Below, piece after piece: positions 24,689-31,838 of a DNA stretch of 43,539 nucleotides. The first letter of the stretch is position 1, and every line of letters begins with the position of its first letter. This DNA is from CAG-170 sp022779365 (GTDB lineage Bacteria; Bacillota; Clostridia; Oscillospirales; Oscillospiraceae): the NCBI GenBank assembly GCA_022779365.1, contig JALFSI010000006.1, forward strand, positions 1 through 43,539, in the 5' to 3' direction. A program made the translations under genes and the position numbers. The notes under the pieces are model-generated. The model was not told the DNA's origin and made no database searches. It saw nothing but the letters and a program-made list of their open reading frames with translations.

Positions 24689-26038
24689 TTATGGATTCTG
24701 AACCGTCGCCGCGGTCTTTTCCCACTTGACCGAGCGGTAGAAGATGATGGACAGCACCATGGCGATCGTCCAGCCGATAGGCCAGGACAGCCAGATGCCG
24801 GTCGTGCCAAGCGCCGTGCGCGAGAGCGTCTCCGCCAGCACCACGCGCAGCACCAGATCGGTGAACGTGGCGACCATGAACTGCTTCATCAGCCCCGCGC
24901 CGCGCAGGATGCCGTCCGACACCAGCTTGGCGGACACGATGAAGTAGAACGGCGCGATGATGCGCAAAAATGCGATGCCGACGTCCATTGCCTGCCCCGT
25001 GGGGCTTTCGAGGAAGATATGCACCAGCGGACGCCCGGCGAACACATACAGCGCCGCCAGCGGCACGCACAGCGCCCACACGAGCTTCAGCCCCGCGCGG
25101 AAGCCTGCCTTGATGCGGTCATACTGCGCCGCACCGAGGTTCTGCGCTGTGTAGTTGGAGATGCCGTTACCGAGCGTCGTGAGTGACGTGATGACCATGT
25201 TGTTGAGCTTGACGGCTGCGGAATAGCCCGCCATCACCGCCGCGCCAAAGCTGTTGATAACGCTCTGGATGATGATATTGCCGATGGAGATAAAGCTCTG
25301 CTGCAAAATGCTCGGGATGGCGATCACAGCAAAATGCCCCAGATGATTCCACGAAAAAACGGGAACGCGCCCCTCCGTGTGAATTTTCGAGAACCGGTGG
25401 AACACCACCACCAGCGCCAGCACGCAGCTCACGCCCTGGCACAAAAACGTTGCCCACGCGACACCGGCAACGCCCATCTTGAACGCCGTGACGAACAGAA
25501 TATCCACCGCGATGTTGGACGTGGACGAGCAGGCGAGGAAAATAAACGGCGTTTTAGAATCGCCCAGCGCCGAGAAAATGCCCGTTGCCACATTGTAGAA
25601 AAACACAAACGGCAGACCGTAGATGTAAATATCGAGATACAGCTTGGAGTCGGCAAAGACTTCCTCCGGCGTTTTGATGAGCCGCAGCAGCCCGCCTGCC
25701 AGCAGCACGCCGATCAGCATCAGGATCACACAGATCACCGCACTGGCGATGAGCGCCGTATAGACCGTCGTTTTCATGTCGCGATACTGCTTTGCGCCGA
25801 AATACCGCGCCGCGAGCACGGAGCACGCAATGTTGCAGCCAAAGGCGAACGCGATGAAGATCAGCGTGATCTCATAGCTGTTGCCCACGGCGGCGAGAGC
25901 GTTGTCGCTGATAAATTTGCCGGCGACGAAGCTGTCGGCGATGTTATAAAGCTGCTGAAAAATGATGCTGCCGAACAGCGGCAGGCAGAATTTCCAGAGA
26001 ACTTTTTCAGGTTTGCCGGTCGTGAGATCCTTATTCAT
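24689..26038 (-). CDS. MATE-family efflux transporter
   Basis: 449 aa from ATG 26038: GGGAGG lies 9 bp upstream of it, while the earlier in-frame ATGs overlap or precede that site. About twelve hydrophobic helices. The N-terminal half has the MATE features PLFGSIIFQQLYNIADSFV and GNSYEITLIFIAFAFGCNIA, and the half-repeat returns near PSILQQSFISIGNIIIQSV. Known role: Na+ or H+-driven export of drugs or metabolites. The gene begins inside the last codons of the small membrane protein gene (ATGAATAA overlap of 8 bp). It belongs to the operon headed by the kinase-like gene and is probably controlled by the divergent LysR regulator. Confidence 0.92.
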   Translation of the reverse strand: MNKDLTTGKPEKVLWKFCLPLFGSIIFQQLYNIADSFVAGKFISDNALAAVGNSYEITLIFIAFAFGCNIACSVLAARYFGAKQYRDMKTTVYTALIASAVICVILMLIGVLLAGGLLRLIKTPEEVFADSKLYLDIYIYGLPFVFFYNVATGIFSALGDSKTPFIFLACSSTSNIAVDILFVTAFKMGVAGVAWATFLCQGVSCVLALVVVFHRFSKIHTEGRVPVFSWNHLGHFAVIAIPSILQQSFISIGNIIIQSVINSFGAAVMAGYSAAVKLNNMVITSLTTLGNGISNYTAQNLGAAQYDRIKAGFRAGLKLVWALCVPLAALYVFAGRPLVHIFLESPTGQAMDVGIAFLRIIAPFYFIVSAKLVSDGILRGAGLMKQFMVATFTDLVLRVVLAETLSRTALGTTGIWLSWPIGWTIAMVLSIIFYRSVKWEKTAATVQNP

Positions 26039-26312
26039 GGGCTGCATCCTCCCGGTGCTCTGCAAACGCCGCGCACACCGCGGCGCAGGAGAAACCCATG
26101 CCGAGGATGGACAAAATCAGCAGCACAACGTGCACGCCGTTGGCGCAGTTTGCCGCCGTGCCGCAGATAAACGCCAGACTCAGCGCAAGGCTCAGAAGCC
26201 GCGCCGTCAGCACATGATGACCCTGGCTGCGCCGCAGATGCAGCGCAAACAGCAGCGCGACAACATTCAAAAACACGAGCATCAACAGCTCATAGATAAA
26301 AAACCGATCCAT
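26031..26312 (-). CDS. small membrane protein, unknown
   Basis: 93 aa with two or three hydrophobic helices (FIYELLMLVFLNVVALLFAL; LLSLALSLAFICG; VVLLILSILGMGFSCAAVCA). Not a family I recognise. GAGGGAA before ATG 26312. It lies 10 bp after the kinase-like gene and overlaps the MATE gene, so all three are one transcript. An accessory subunit or regulator of the exporter is possible from position only. Confidence 0.75.
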   Translation of the reverse strand: MDRFFIYELLMLVFLNVVALLFALHLRRSQGHHVLTARLLSLALSLAFICGTAANCANGVHVVLLILSILGMGFSCAAVCAAFAEHREDAAHE

Positions 26313-26322
26313 GGAAATTCCC

Positions 26323-26937
26323 TCACTTTCTCAGTGCGGCAGCGCGCGCGATGATCTCCGCCGCGCCGTCAATGCCGTACTCGCCGGACGAGAGCATCAG
26401 ATCATAGCTCTCCGGCTCGCCCCAGAGCGTGTCGGCATAAAAATCAAAGTGGCGCTTGCGCATCCGATCGACCTTCTGCGCCTTGTGCATCGCCTGCTTT
26501 TCACCAAGCAGGTTGCGCGCGGCAATGCGCTTTGCCCGGTCGGCGGCGTCGGCATAGATGAACACCGACAGTGGATGCAGCCCCGCGCTGCGCAGGATCG
26601 CGGACGCACATCGTCCGATGACAACGCAGCTTTCCTTCTGCGCCAGCTCCAGGATCACGCGCCGCTCGGCATCAAACACCCGCGCCTCTTCGGAATAAAA
26701 CGCCTCGCTCAACGCGACGCTGTCGGCAAACGGGTTGCCGGACACGGCAAACTCCGGCTCTTCGCCCCGCTCGTCATATTCCGCCACGGCGCTTTCCGAG
26801 AGCCCCGCCTCGCGCGCGGCTTTCTGGATGAGGCATTTGTCATAGCAGGCGATGCCCAGCTTTTTGGCAACCGCCTCGCCGATCTCGCGCCCGCCGCTGC
26901 CATACTGGCGGCCGATGCAAATGACCATTTTTTCCAT
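26323..26937 (-). CDS. cytidylate-kinase-like family protein
   Basis: 204 aa from ATG 26937 (GAGGG 9 bp upstream; ATG 26928 is an alternative). P-loop-like start VICIGRQYGSGGREIGEAVA, then CYDKCLIQKAAREAGLSE and VVIGRCASAILR, typical of the cytidylate-kinase-like family (PF13189) common in Clostridia. These proteins are often fused to or encoded beside transporters. The true substrate is unknown, and dCMP/CMP kinase activity is not assured. First gene of the operon with the small membrane protein and MATE exporter. Confidence 0.85.
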   Translation of the reverse strand: MEKMVICIGRQYGSGGREIGEAVAKKLGIACYDKCLIQKAAREAGLSESAVAEYDERGEEPEFAVSGNPFADSVALSEAFYSEEARVFDAERRVILELAQKESCVVIGRCASAILRSAGLHPLSVFIYADAADRAKRIAARNLLGEKQAMHKAQKVDRMRKRHFDFYADTLWGEPESYDLMLSSGEYGIDGAAEIIARAAALRK

Positions 26938-26992
26938 ACCCTTGCACCCTCGATCTCTTTCAAAAAGTTTTCCTTGACTTTTGAGCGCAGAT

Positions 26993-27021
26993 ATTATATG
27001 AACAATGTTGGAATATGTAAA
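26993..27021 (-). promoter_or_regulatory. promoter of the kinase-like/MATE operon
   Basis: Minus strand TTTACA (27016-27021), 17-bp spacer, TATAAT (26993-26998). Overlaps the divergent LysR promoter. Confidence 0.8.
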
Positions 27022-27036
27022 ATATATTTTTAATAT
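27008..27036 (+). promoter_or_regulatory. promoter of the LysR-family gene
   Basis: TTGGAA (27008-27013), 17-bp spacer, TAATAT (27031-27036). Face-to-face overlap with the leftward promoter is the usual layout for a LysR regulator controlling its divergent target. Confidence 0.6.
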
Positions 27037-27077
27037 TTCAGACATATCAAAAAGAGATAGCAAAGCGAGGGAAAGCG

Positions 27078-27959
27078 ATGTATATCAGCTACGAATATTA
27101 CCGCATTTTCTATCAGGTCGCCGCGTGCGGCAATCTGACCCGCGCGGCGGAGATCTTGCAGAGCAACCAGCCGAATCTGACGCGCGCGATCAAAAATCTG
27201 GAGGCGGAGATCGGCTGTCCGCTGTTTCTGCGCACGAACCGCGGCATGGTCCTCACGCCGGAGGGCGAGGGACTGTACCGGCACGTCCGCGTCGCCTGCG
27301 CGGAGATCGAGGCGGGCGAAAACGCTCTGACGCAGAGCCGCGACCTCACGCGCGGCAGCGTCTTTCTTGCCGCGAGCGAGGGCGCACTGCGGTGCCTGCT
27401 CCTGCCGGTGCTCAAGCAGTTTCAGACGCAATACCCCGGCGTACACCTGCGCATCAGCAATTTTTCCACGCCGCAGGCAGTCGCCGCGCTGCGCGAGACG
27501 ACGGCGGATTTTGCCGTCGTGACCACACCCATCGACCTGCCCGCGTCGCTGGTGCACAAAAGCGTCAAAGCCGTGCAGGAGCTCGCCGTCTGCGCGCGCG
27601 ACTTCCCCGCGCCGGATGCAAAGCCCCTCACGCTCGCAGAACTGGCGGCGTACCCGCTCATCACGCTCGGCGCGGGCACGGCGTCGCACGCGTTTTACGC
27701 CTCGGTGTTTTCCGCGCGCGGCGTGCCGTTCCATCCTGCCACCGAGGCGGCGACCGCTGACCAGATCATCCCCATGGCGGAGGCGGGTCTGGGCGTGGGC
27801 ATCGTCCCGCAGGACTTTCTCCGCCCATCCGACGCCGTGCGCATCCTCCCGCTGGAAGCCCCCATCCCCCCGCGCAGCGTCTGCATCGTCAAACGCAAAG
27901 ACCGCCCGCTCAGCGCCGCCGCCCGAGAATTAGAGCGCATGATCGCCAGTGCTGATTGA
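27078..27959 (+). CDS. LysR-family transcriptional regulator
   Basis: 293 aa. N-terminal winged HTH (FYQVAACGNLTRAAEILQSN, then QPNLTRAIKNLEAEIGCPLF) followed by a substrate-binding domain from about residue 92 (GSVFLAASEGALRCLLLPVL). The effector is unknown. GAGGGAAAGCG before ATG 27078. Divergent from the kinase-like/small membrane protein/MATE operon, which it most likely controls. Full length for the family. Confidence 0.92.
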   Translation: MYISYEYYRIFYQVAACGNLTRAAEILQSNQPNLTRAIKNLEAEIGCPLFLRTNRGMVLTPEGEGLYRHVRVACAEIEAGENALTQSRDLTRGSVFLAASEGALRCLLLPVLKQFQTQYPGVHLRISNFSTPQAVAALRETTADFAVVTTPIDLPASLVHKSVKAVQELAVCARDFPAPDAKPLTLAELAAYPLITLGAGTASHAFYASVFSARGVPFHPATEAATADQIIPMAEAGLGVGIVPQDFLRPSDAVRILPLEAPIPPRSVCIVKRKDRPLSAAARELERMIASAD

Positions 27960-27962
27960 CCA

Positions 27963-27998
27963 AGCCCCCGCCTGCCGCTGGCAGACGGGGGCTCATTT
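27963..27998 (+). terminator. rho-independent terminator
   Basis: Stem AGCCCCCGCCTGCC, loop GCT, complement with one G-T pair, then CATTTTAT. Ends at the border of repeat R3. Confidence 0.8.
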
Positions 27999-28145
27999 TA
28001 TACTAGAATCTGTTAAAAAGCTTGAAGAGCTTTTTATAGCGCCAACGGCGCGTCAGATTCTGCATGAGACGGCGCAGCGTGCATTCGCACGATGCGAGTG
28101 TGCGCAGCACACGGGATTCTTGATTAAATTTTTTAATCAAGAATC
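27999..28145. repeat. R3 intergenic repeat, copy 1
   Basis: About 147 bp, almost identical to 43399-43539. Hairpins: AGAATCTG (28005-28012) with CAGATTCT (28054-28061), enclosing AAAAAGCT/AGCTTTTT and GCGCC/GGCGC; then GTGTGC/GCACAC; then a terminal perfect stem GATTCTTGATTAAA/complement (28115-28145). It ends 4 bp before the stop codon of the leftward lipoprotein gene. Confidence 0.85.
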
Positions 28146-28149
28146 AGTA

Positions 28150-29502
28150 TTATTCGGCGTGCCGCTCTTTTAAGTAAAGGCTCGCCCGATTTTGGATATT
28201 TTCCGCCGCCTGCTCTGCTCCGATCGTTCCGGCAAAGTAGGCGGACGCCTCCTCTTGCAATATTTGTGCCAGCGGCGCGTCCAAGCCCTCTAAAATGGAG
28301 ACGCTGTGCAGCAGCGCGTCAAGCTGCGCCGCGTCCGCCTCGCTCACCTGCTGCACCTCGCCGCGCCAATCGGTGCGGTTGCCCGCGATGTACTCGCCCA
28401 GCTCCGCACGCAAAAGCGCGTAATTTGCCGGGATGGTCTCCGCCTGCACATACGAAAAGCAGTACTCCAGAACCGCCCTTGCGCCCTCCACGTCGCTGCA
28501 CTGCGGGCTGACGGCGAGCGACGTGCGGACGCGGTAGCCGTTGCCGATGCTGCCGTCCGCCGTCGGGAAGCCGACGTAGGTATACTCCGGCTCGCCGAAC
28601 CAGAGGTCGCGCACGATCTCGCTGCGCCGGTCGAGCCACCCGAGCGACTCGATCTGCCAGATGCGCAGCAGCTCCTGTTCCGGCGCGGGCGGGATCGAGC
28701 CGTCGCCGCCCCACGTCTTGCACCATGTTAAGAAGTCATAAAAGCTCTGCTGCGCAAAATCGCACGTCCCGCTCGCGCGGTCGGTGTACGCACCGATGCA
28801 GTACGCCGTGCAGAACCCGGCAAACAGATTGTCCGGCGTGTTCCACGAGCCGACCAGCGTCCAGCCGTCTGGCATCTGCGCACGCGCCTGCTCCAGCTCA
28901 TCCAGCGTCACGCCCGGCTCCGGCAGCAGACGCGCGGGCGCGATGACGGTGTCCACCGCAACGGTGAGCGGCAGCTCATACAGCGCGCCGCCCGCCGTCA
29001 TAAGGTCAAACAGCCCCGGTACGAGCGTATCCGCCGTCGCCAGCTCGCCCACCAGCGGCAGCAGATCGACGCCCACACGCTCCGGCGTGAGCGGCGGCGC
29101 GGTGTAGCCTTCGGTGTAAAACGCATAGAGGTCGGGCGCGCCGCCCGCCAAGATCTGCGTGCGCAGCAGCTCCGCCGGCTGCGTATCGGTCAGCCCGCTG
29201 TCCGAATAAATTGTATACTCGATCCGATAGCGCGACTGGCTGCTATTAAAATCGCGGAACATCTGCCCAAATGAAAACAGCACTGGGCAGTCGGCGGCGA
29301 TGGCAAGCGTCAGCACGACCGGCTCGGTCGCCTCCGGTGCTGCCTCGACCTCCGGCGCTTTCGGCACAGACGGCAGCGCGGGCAGCGCCGCGGTCGTCTC
29401 AAGCGCGCCGGGCATCTCCAGCGTCGTCACCTCCCGCCGCGCACAGCCGCAAAAAAGCATCGTGAAAATCAGAAAAATCACAAAAAATCCTCGTGTTTTC
29501 AT
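28150..29502 (-). CDS. extracellular solute-binding lipoprotein
   Basis: 450 aa from ATG 29502 (AGGAGGGC upstream). Lipoprotein signal MKTRGFFVIFLIFTMLFCGC, mature from C20. An acidic/Pro-rich linker is followed by a bacterial extracellular solute-binding (family 1-like) fold: VVLTLAIAADCPVLFSFGQ, FRDFNSSQSRYRIEYTIY, PDLYAFYTEGY, and a C-terminal segment with YFAGTIGAEQAAENIQNRAS, typical of sugar-binding proteins. No permease or ATPase genes are nearby, so it is an orphan. It is divergent from a BlaI-type repressor, with an operator over each promoter and a terminator-like hairpin in its leader. That suggests a signal- or wall-stress-responsive lipoprotein rather than an ordinary nutrient receptor; the latter point is inference. 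Confidence 0.85.
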   Translation of the reverse strand: MKTRGFFVIFLIFTMLFCGCARREVTTLEMPGALETTAALPALPSVPKAPEVEAAPEATEPVVLTLAIAADCPVLFSFGQMFRDFNSSQSRYRIEYTIYSDSGLTDTQPAELLRTQILAGGAPDLYAFYTEGYTAPPLTPERVGVDLLPLVGELATADTLVPGLFDLMTAGGALYELPLTVAVDTVIAPARLLPEPGVTLDELEQARAQMPDGWTLVGSWNTPDNLFAGFCTAYCIGAYTDRASGTCDFAQQSFYDFLTWCKTWGGDGSIPPAPEQELLRIWQIESLGWLDRRSEIVRDLWFGEPEYTYVGFPTADGSIGNGYRVRTSLAVSPQCSDVEGARAVLEYCFSYVQAETIPANYALLRAELGEYIAGNRTDWRGEVQQVSEADAAQLDALLHSVSILEGLDAPLAQILQEEASAYFAGTIGAEQAAENIQNRASLYLKERHAE

Positions 29503-29520
29503 CGTAAAAAGCCCTCCTGT

Positions 29521-29553
29521 AAAAAAGGGAGCGCCGCATGATCCAGCGCTCCC
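29521..29553 (-). terminator. terminator-like hairpin in the lipoprotein leader (possible attenuator)
   Basis: On the minus strand GGGAGCGC, an 11-nt loop, GCGCTCCC, then six T, all between the promoter and the ribosome site of the lipoprotein gene. Reads as an intrinsic terminator inside the 5' UTR. No antiterminator partner or known riboswitch was recognised. Confidence 0.65.
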
Positions 29554-29603
29554 CGCTCGTTGCTCCCTGTGTAAAAGGCGGACTGCCCTCCCTTCCTTTT
29601 CTG

Positions 29604-29619
29604 TACTATTGCAATAGTC
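29604..29619. promoter_or_regulatory. BlaI-type operator, site 1
   Basis: TACTATTGCAATAGTC, in the transcribed leader of the lipoprotein gene. Shares half-site GACTAT/ATAGTC with sites at 29628 and 29674. Confidence 0.7.
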
Positions 29620-29626
29620 TACTGCC

Positions 29627-29655
29627 AGACTATCATAATCGTCCAGCTTTGTCAA
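29627..29655 (-). promoter_or_regulatory. promoter of the lipoprotein gene with operator site 2
   Basis: Minus strand TTGACA (29650-29655), 17-bp spacer, TAGTCT (29627-29632) with extended TG. Operator GACTATCATAATCGTC at 29628-29643 covers the -10. Confidence 0.75.
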
Positions 29656-29661
29656 CCCCTC

Positions 29662-29690
29662 TTGACAGATTCGGACGATTGTGATAGTCT
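29662..29690 (+). promoter_or_regulatory. promoter of the blaI-M56 operon with operator site 3
   Basis: TTGACA (29662-29667), 17-bp spacer, TAGTCT (29685-29690) with extended TG. Operator GACGATTGTGATAGTC at 29674-29689 covers the -10. Mirror image of the divergent promoter. Confidence 0.75.
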
Positions 29691-29719
29691 GAACATAGAA
29701 ACGATCGGGAGGGCACGCA

Positions 29720-30076
29720 ATGAAGCTGTTTGATTCGGAATGGAAGGTCATGCAGACGCTCTGGGAGGAGAACGACCTGACGGCGAAGGAGCTGTCGCTG
29801 CGGCTGGCGCAGCGCGTCGGCTGGAACAAAAACACGACCTATACGGTCATCAAAAAGTGCATCGACAAGGGCGCGATCGAGCGGCGCGAGCCGAATTTCA
29901 TCTGCCACGCGACCATTACAAAGCAGCAGGCGCAGAAGGAGGAGGCAGACACGCTGGTTGAAAAGGTGTTCGGCGGCTCGGCGGAGCTGCTGTTTGCGTC
30001 CATTTTGTCGGACCGCTCGCTCTCGAAGGACGAGCTGGCGCGGCTGAAGGCGCTCGTGGAGGAGTACGAGGGATGA
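29720..30076 (+). CDS. BlaI/MecI/CopY-family repressor
   Basis: 118 aa, the usual length. N-terminal winged HTH (EWKVMQTLWEENDLTAKELS; NKNTTYTVIKKCIDKGAIER) and a C-terminal helical dimerisation region. In known systems an M56 membrane protease senses a wall-active signal and leads to cleavage of this repressor. No cysteine copper motif of CopY is seen. The gene ends overlapping the M56 gene (ATGA). It probably controls both its own operon and the divergent lipoprotein through three matching operators. Confidence 0.92.
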   Translation: MKLFDSEWKVMQTLWEENDLTAKELSLRLAQRVGWNKNTTYTVIKKCIDKGAIERREPNFICHATITKQQAQKEEADTLVEKVFGGSAELLFASILSDRSLSKDELARLKALVEEYEG

Positions 30077-31542
30077 GGGGCGTTCTGGCGGCGGCACTCG
30101 GCGGCAGCGTGCTGATCGTGCTCGTGCTCGCGCTGCGGCTGGCGCTGCAAAGCCGCCTGCCGCGGCGGCTGTTTCCGGCGCTGTGGTGCGTCGCAGCGGT
30201 GCGATTGCTGCTGCCGCTGGAAATTCCGACGCACCTGAGTGTCTGGAATCTGCTGCAAAAGTCGCCCGCTGTCGGCACAATGGCGGCATTTGCGGATGCA
30301 CTCCCATTCCCGGCGCTCGCGTCGGCTGCCGAACAGGCGACGCAGAGCGGTGCGGCGCAAATTTCTCCAATTCTGCTCATCTGGCTGGGCGGCGCGGCGC
30401 TGCTGGGGCTGTATTTCGCGGTCGGATATGTCTGCATGACGCGGACATTTTGGGCATCCAATGCTTCACAAATACCGTGCGCCGCGCTCGCGGCGCGGTT
30501 TCATCTGGCGCGCGCACCGCGCGTTTGCGTCACTCAAAGCCGCCGCGCGCCGCTTACCTTCGGCATCCTGCGCCCGGTCATTCTGCTGCCGGACGATCTT
30601 CCGGCGGGCAGCGAACGCTTCCGCCTCGTACTGGCGCATGAGCTGGCGCACGTCCGGCGGCGCGACTGCCTGCGCAAGCTCCTGCTGACGCTCTGCCTGT
30701 GTGTGTATTGGTGGAATCCGCTCGTGTGGTGTATGGTGCTCATCGCCAACCGCGATATGGAGCTTGCCTGCGACGAGGTGGTTTTGTGTACGCTCGGCGC
30801 GGACATCAAAAAGGCATACGCGCTGACGCTTCTCGACATGGCGCAGCGCAAAACGCGCCCGTCGCCGCTTTGCAGCGGCTTCGCCCGGGGCAGCGCGGAG
30901 ACGCGCATCCGCGCCATTCTGCGCTTCCGGCGCACACCCGCGTGGGCAGGCGTTTGCGCGTCGGTCGTGTTTTTCGCGCTCGGCTGCGCGCTGACCACGC
31001 AGGCAGTGCAGTCGCCTGTTCCCGCACCCGAACCCGCACCCGTGCAGGTCAAATTGCTAGAGGAAACGCCGCAGGTCGAGCCTGTCCCCGTAGCTGAACC
31101 CGTCGTGACAGAGCCGGAAATCGCACCTGACCCCGCGCCCACCTATGTGTTCCCGCTGGAAAATGCGGACGCGGCGGTGGAGCTGGCGTATGGCTGGCAC
31201 ACGAATGAGCAGACCGGCGCGTCGGCGTTCCACGACGGCGTCGATCTGGAAGCGGAGGGCGGCGCAAGCGTCCTCGCAGTCGCAGACGGCACGGTGCTGA
31301 GCGCCGAATACGATGCCGCCAACGGCTACAGTCTCACGATCGTGCACGCGGACGGCGTGCAGACCTTCTACGCCCACCTGAGCGAGTTCTGCGTCGCCCC
31401 CGGCGAGACCGTGCGGCAAGGGCAGATCGTCGCCAAAACCGGCGAAAGCGGCTGGGCGACTGCCCCGCACCTCCACCTCGGCACAAAAATCAACGGCGAA
31501 TCCGCCGATCCGCTGCAAACCCTTGCCAATCAAAAACCGTAA
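30073..31542 (+). CDS. BlaR1-like M56 peptidase fused to an extracellular M23 (LytM) domain
   Basis: 489 aa. Membrane helices at about 5-25, 33-50, 100-125, 205-225 and 290-310. M56 motif HELAH at 189-193 with E230 (NRDMELACDE) as likely third zinc ligand, on the cytoplasmic side as in BlaR1/MecR1. After a Pro/Glu-rich linker (315-357), residues 358-489 form an M23 domain with H387 and D391 (HDGVDL), H435 (YAHL) and H466-x-H468 (PHLHLG): all zinc and catalytic residues are present. In classical BlaR1 the outer domain is a penicillin-binding sensor; here it is a potentially active peptidoglycan endopeptidase or cell-wall sensor. Coupled to the blaI-type gene. Confidence 0.9.
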   Translation: MRGVLAAALGGSVLIVLVLALRLALQSRLPRRLFPALWCVAAVRLLLPLEIPTHLSVWNLLQKSPAVGTMAAFADALPFPALASAAEQATQSGAAQISPILLIWLGGAALLGLYFAVGYVCMTRTFWASNASQIPCAALAARFHLARAPRVCVTQSRRAPLTFGILRPVILLPDDLPAGSERFRLVLAHELAHVRRRDCLRKLLLTLCLCVYWWNPLVWCMVLIANRDMELACDEVVLCTLGADIKKAYALTLLDMAQRKTRPSPLCSGFARGSAETRIRAILRFRRTPAWAGVCASVVFFALGCALTTQAVQSPVPAPEPAPVQVKLLEETPQVEPVPVAEPVVTEPEIAPDPAPTYVFPLENADAAVELAYGWHTNEQTGASAFHDGVDLEAEGGASVLAVADGTVLSAEYDAANGYSLTIVHADGVQTFYAHLSEFCVAPGETVRQGQIVAKTGESGWATAPHLHLGTKINGESADPLQTLANQKP

Positions 31543-31543
31543 A

Positions 31544-31570
31544 AGCGCCGCTGCATTTTGCAGCGGCGCT
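31544..31570 (+). terminator. hairpin after the M56-M23 gene
   Basis: AGCGCCGCTGCA, loop TTT, complement. The stem is the same as that at 31806-31833 on the other side of repeat R1. No T run on the plus strand. Confidence 0.5.
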
Positions 31571-31580
31571 CAGTCTGTCG

Positions 31581-31805
31581 AAAAAGCCTCGCAGAGTTTC
31601 GCCGCCGCAGCGGCGAAATTGATTCGAATCATTTTCTGCGGCGGCGTGTACGTCGCAGAAAATACATTGCGCCCTGCAAGTGTGGAATTTGTGCGCTCGC
31701 AGCGCACAAATTATGCGCGCGGCGGGGTGCAAGCCCTCTCAAACGGAAACCCAGCGAAGCGGTTTTCTTTTGAAAGCGTGTCAAAAACACTTTTTTGACA
31801 CGCTC
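31581..31805 (+). repeat. R1 multi-hairpin intergenic repeat, copy 2 (complete)
   Basis: Five hairpins: H1 31597-31618 (TTTCGCCG, loop CCGCAG); H2 31631-31663 (ATTTTCTGCG, loop GCGGCGTGTACGT); H3 31686-31712 (AATTTGTGCGCT, loop CGC); H4 31740-31772 (CAAACGGAAACC, loop CAGCGAAGC); H5 31775-31804 (AGCGTGTCAAAAA). Lies between two convergent genes. Compare with copies at 1 and 38933. Confidence 0.9.
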
Positions 31806-31833
31806 AAGCGCCGCTGCATCTGCAGCGGCGCTT
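31806..31833 (-). terminator. hairpin after obg
   Basis: AAGCGCCGCTGCA, loop TC, complement, 5 bp after the obg stop codon. No T run, but continues into H5 of R1, as seen also after the acsC-acsE gene. Confidence 0.5.
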
Positions 31834-31838
31834 GGCTC

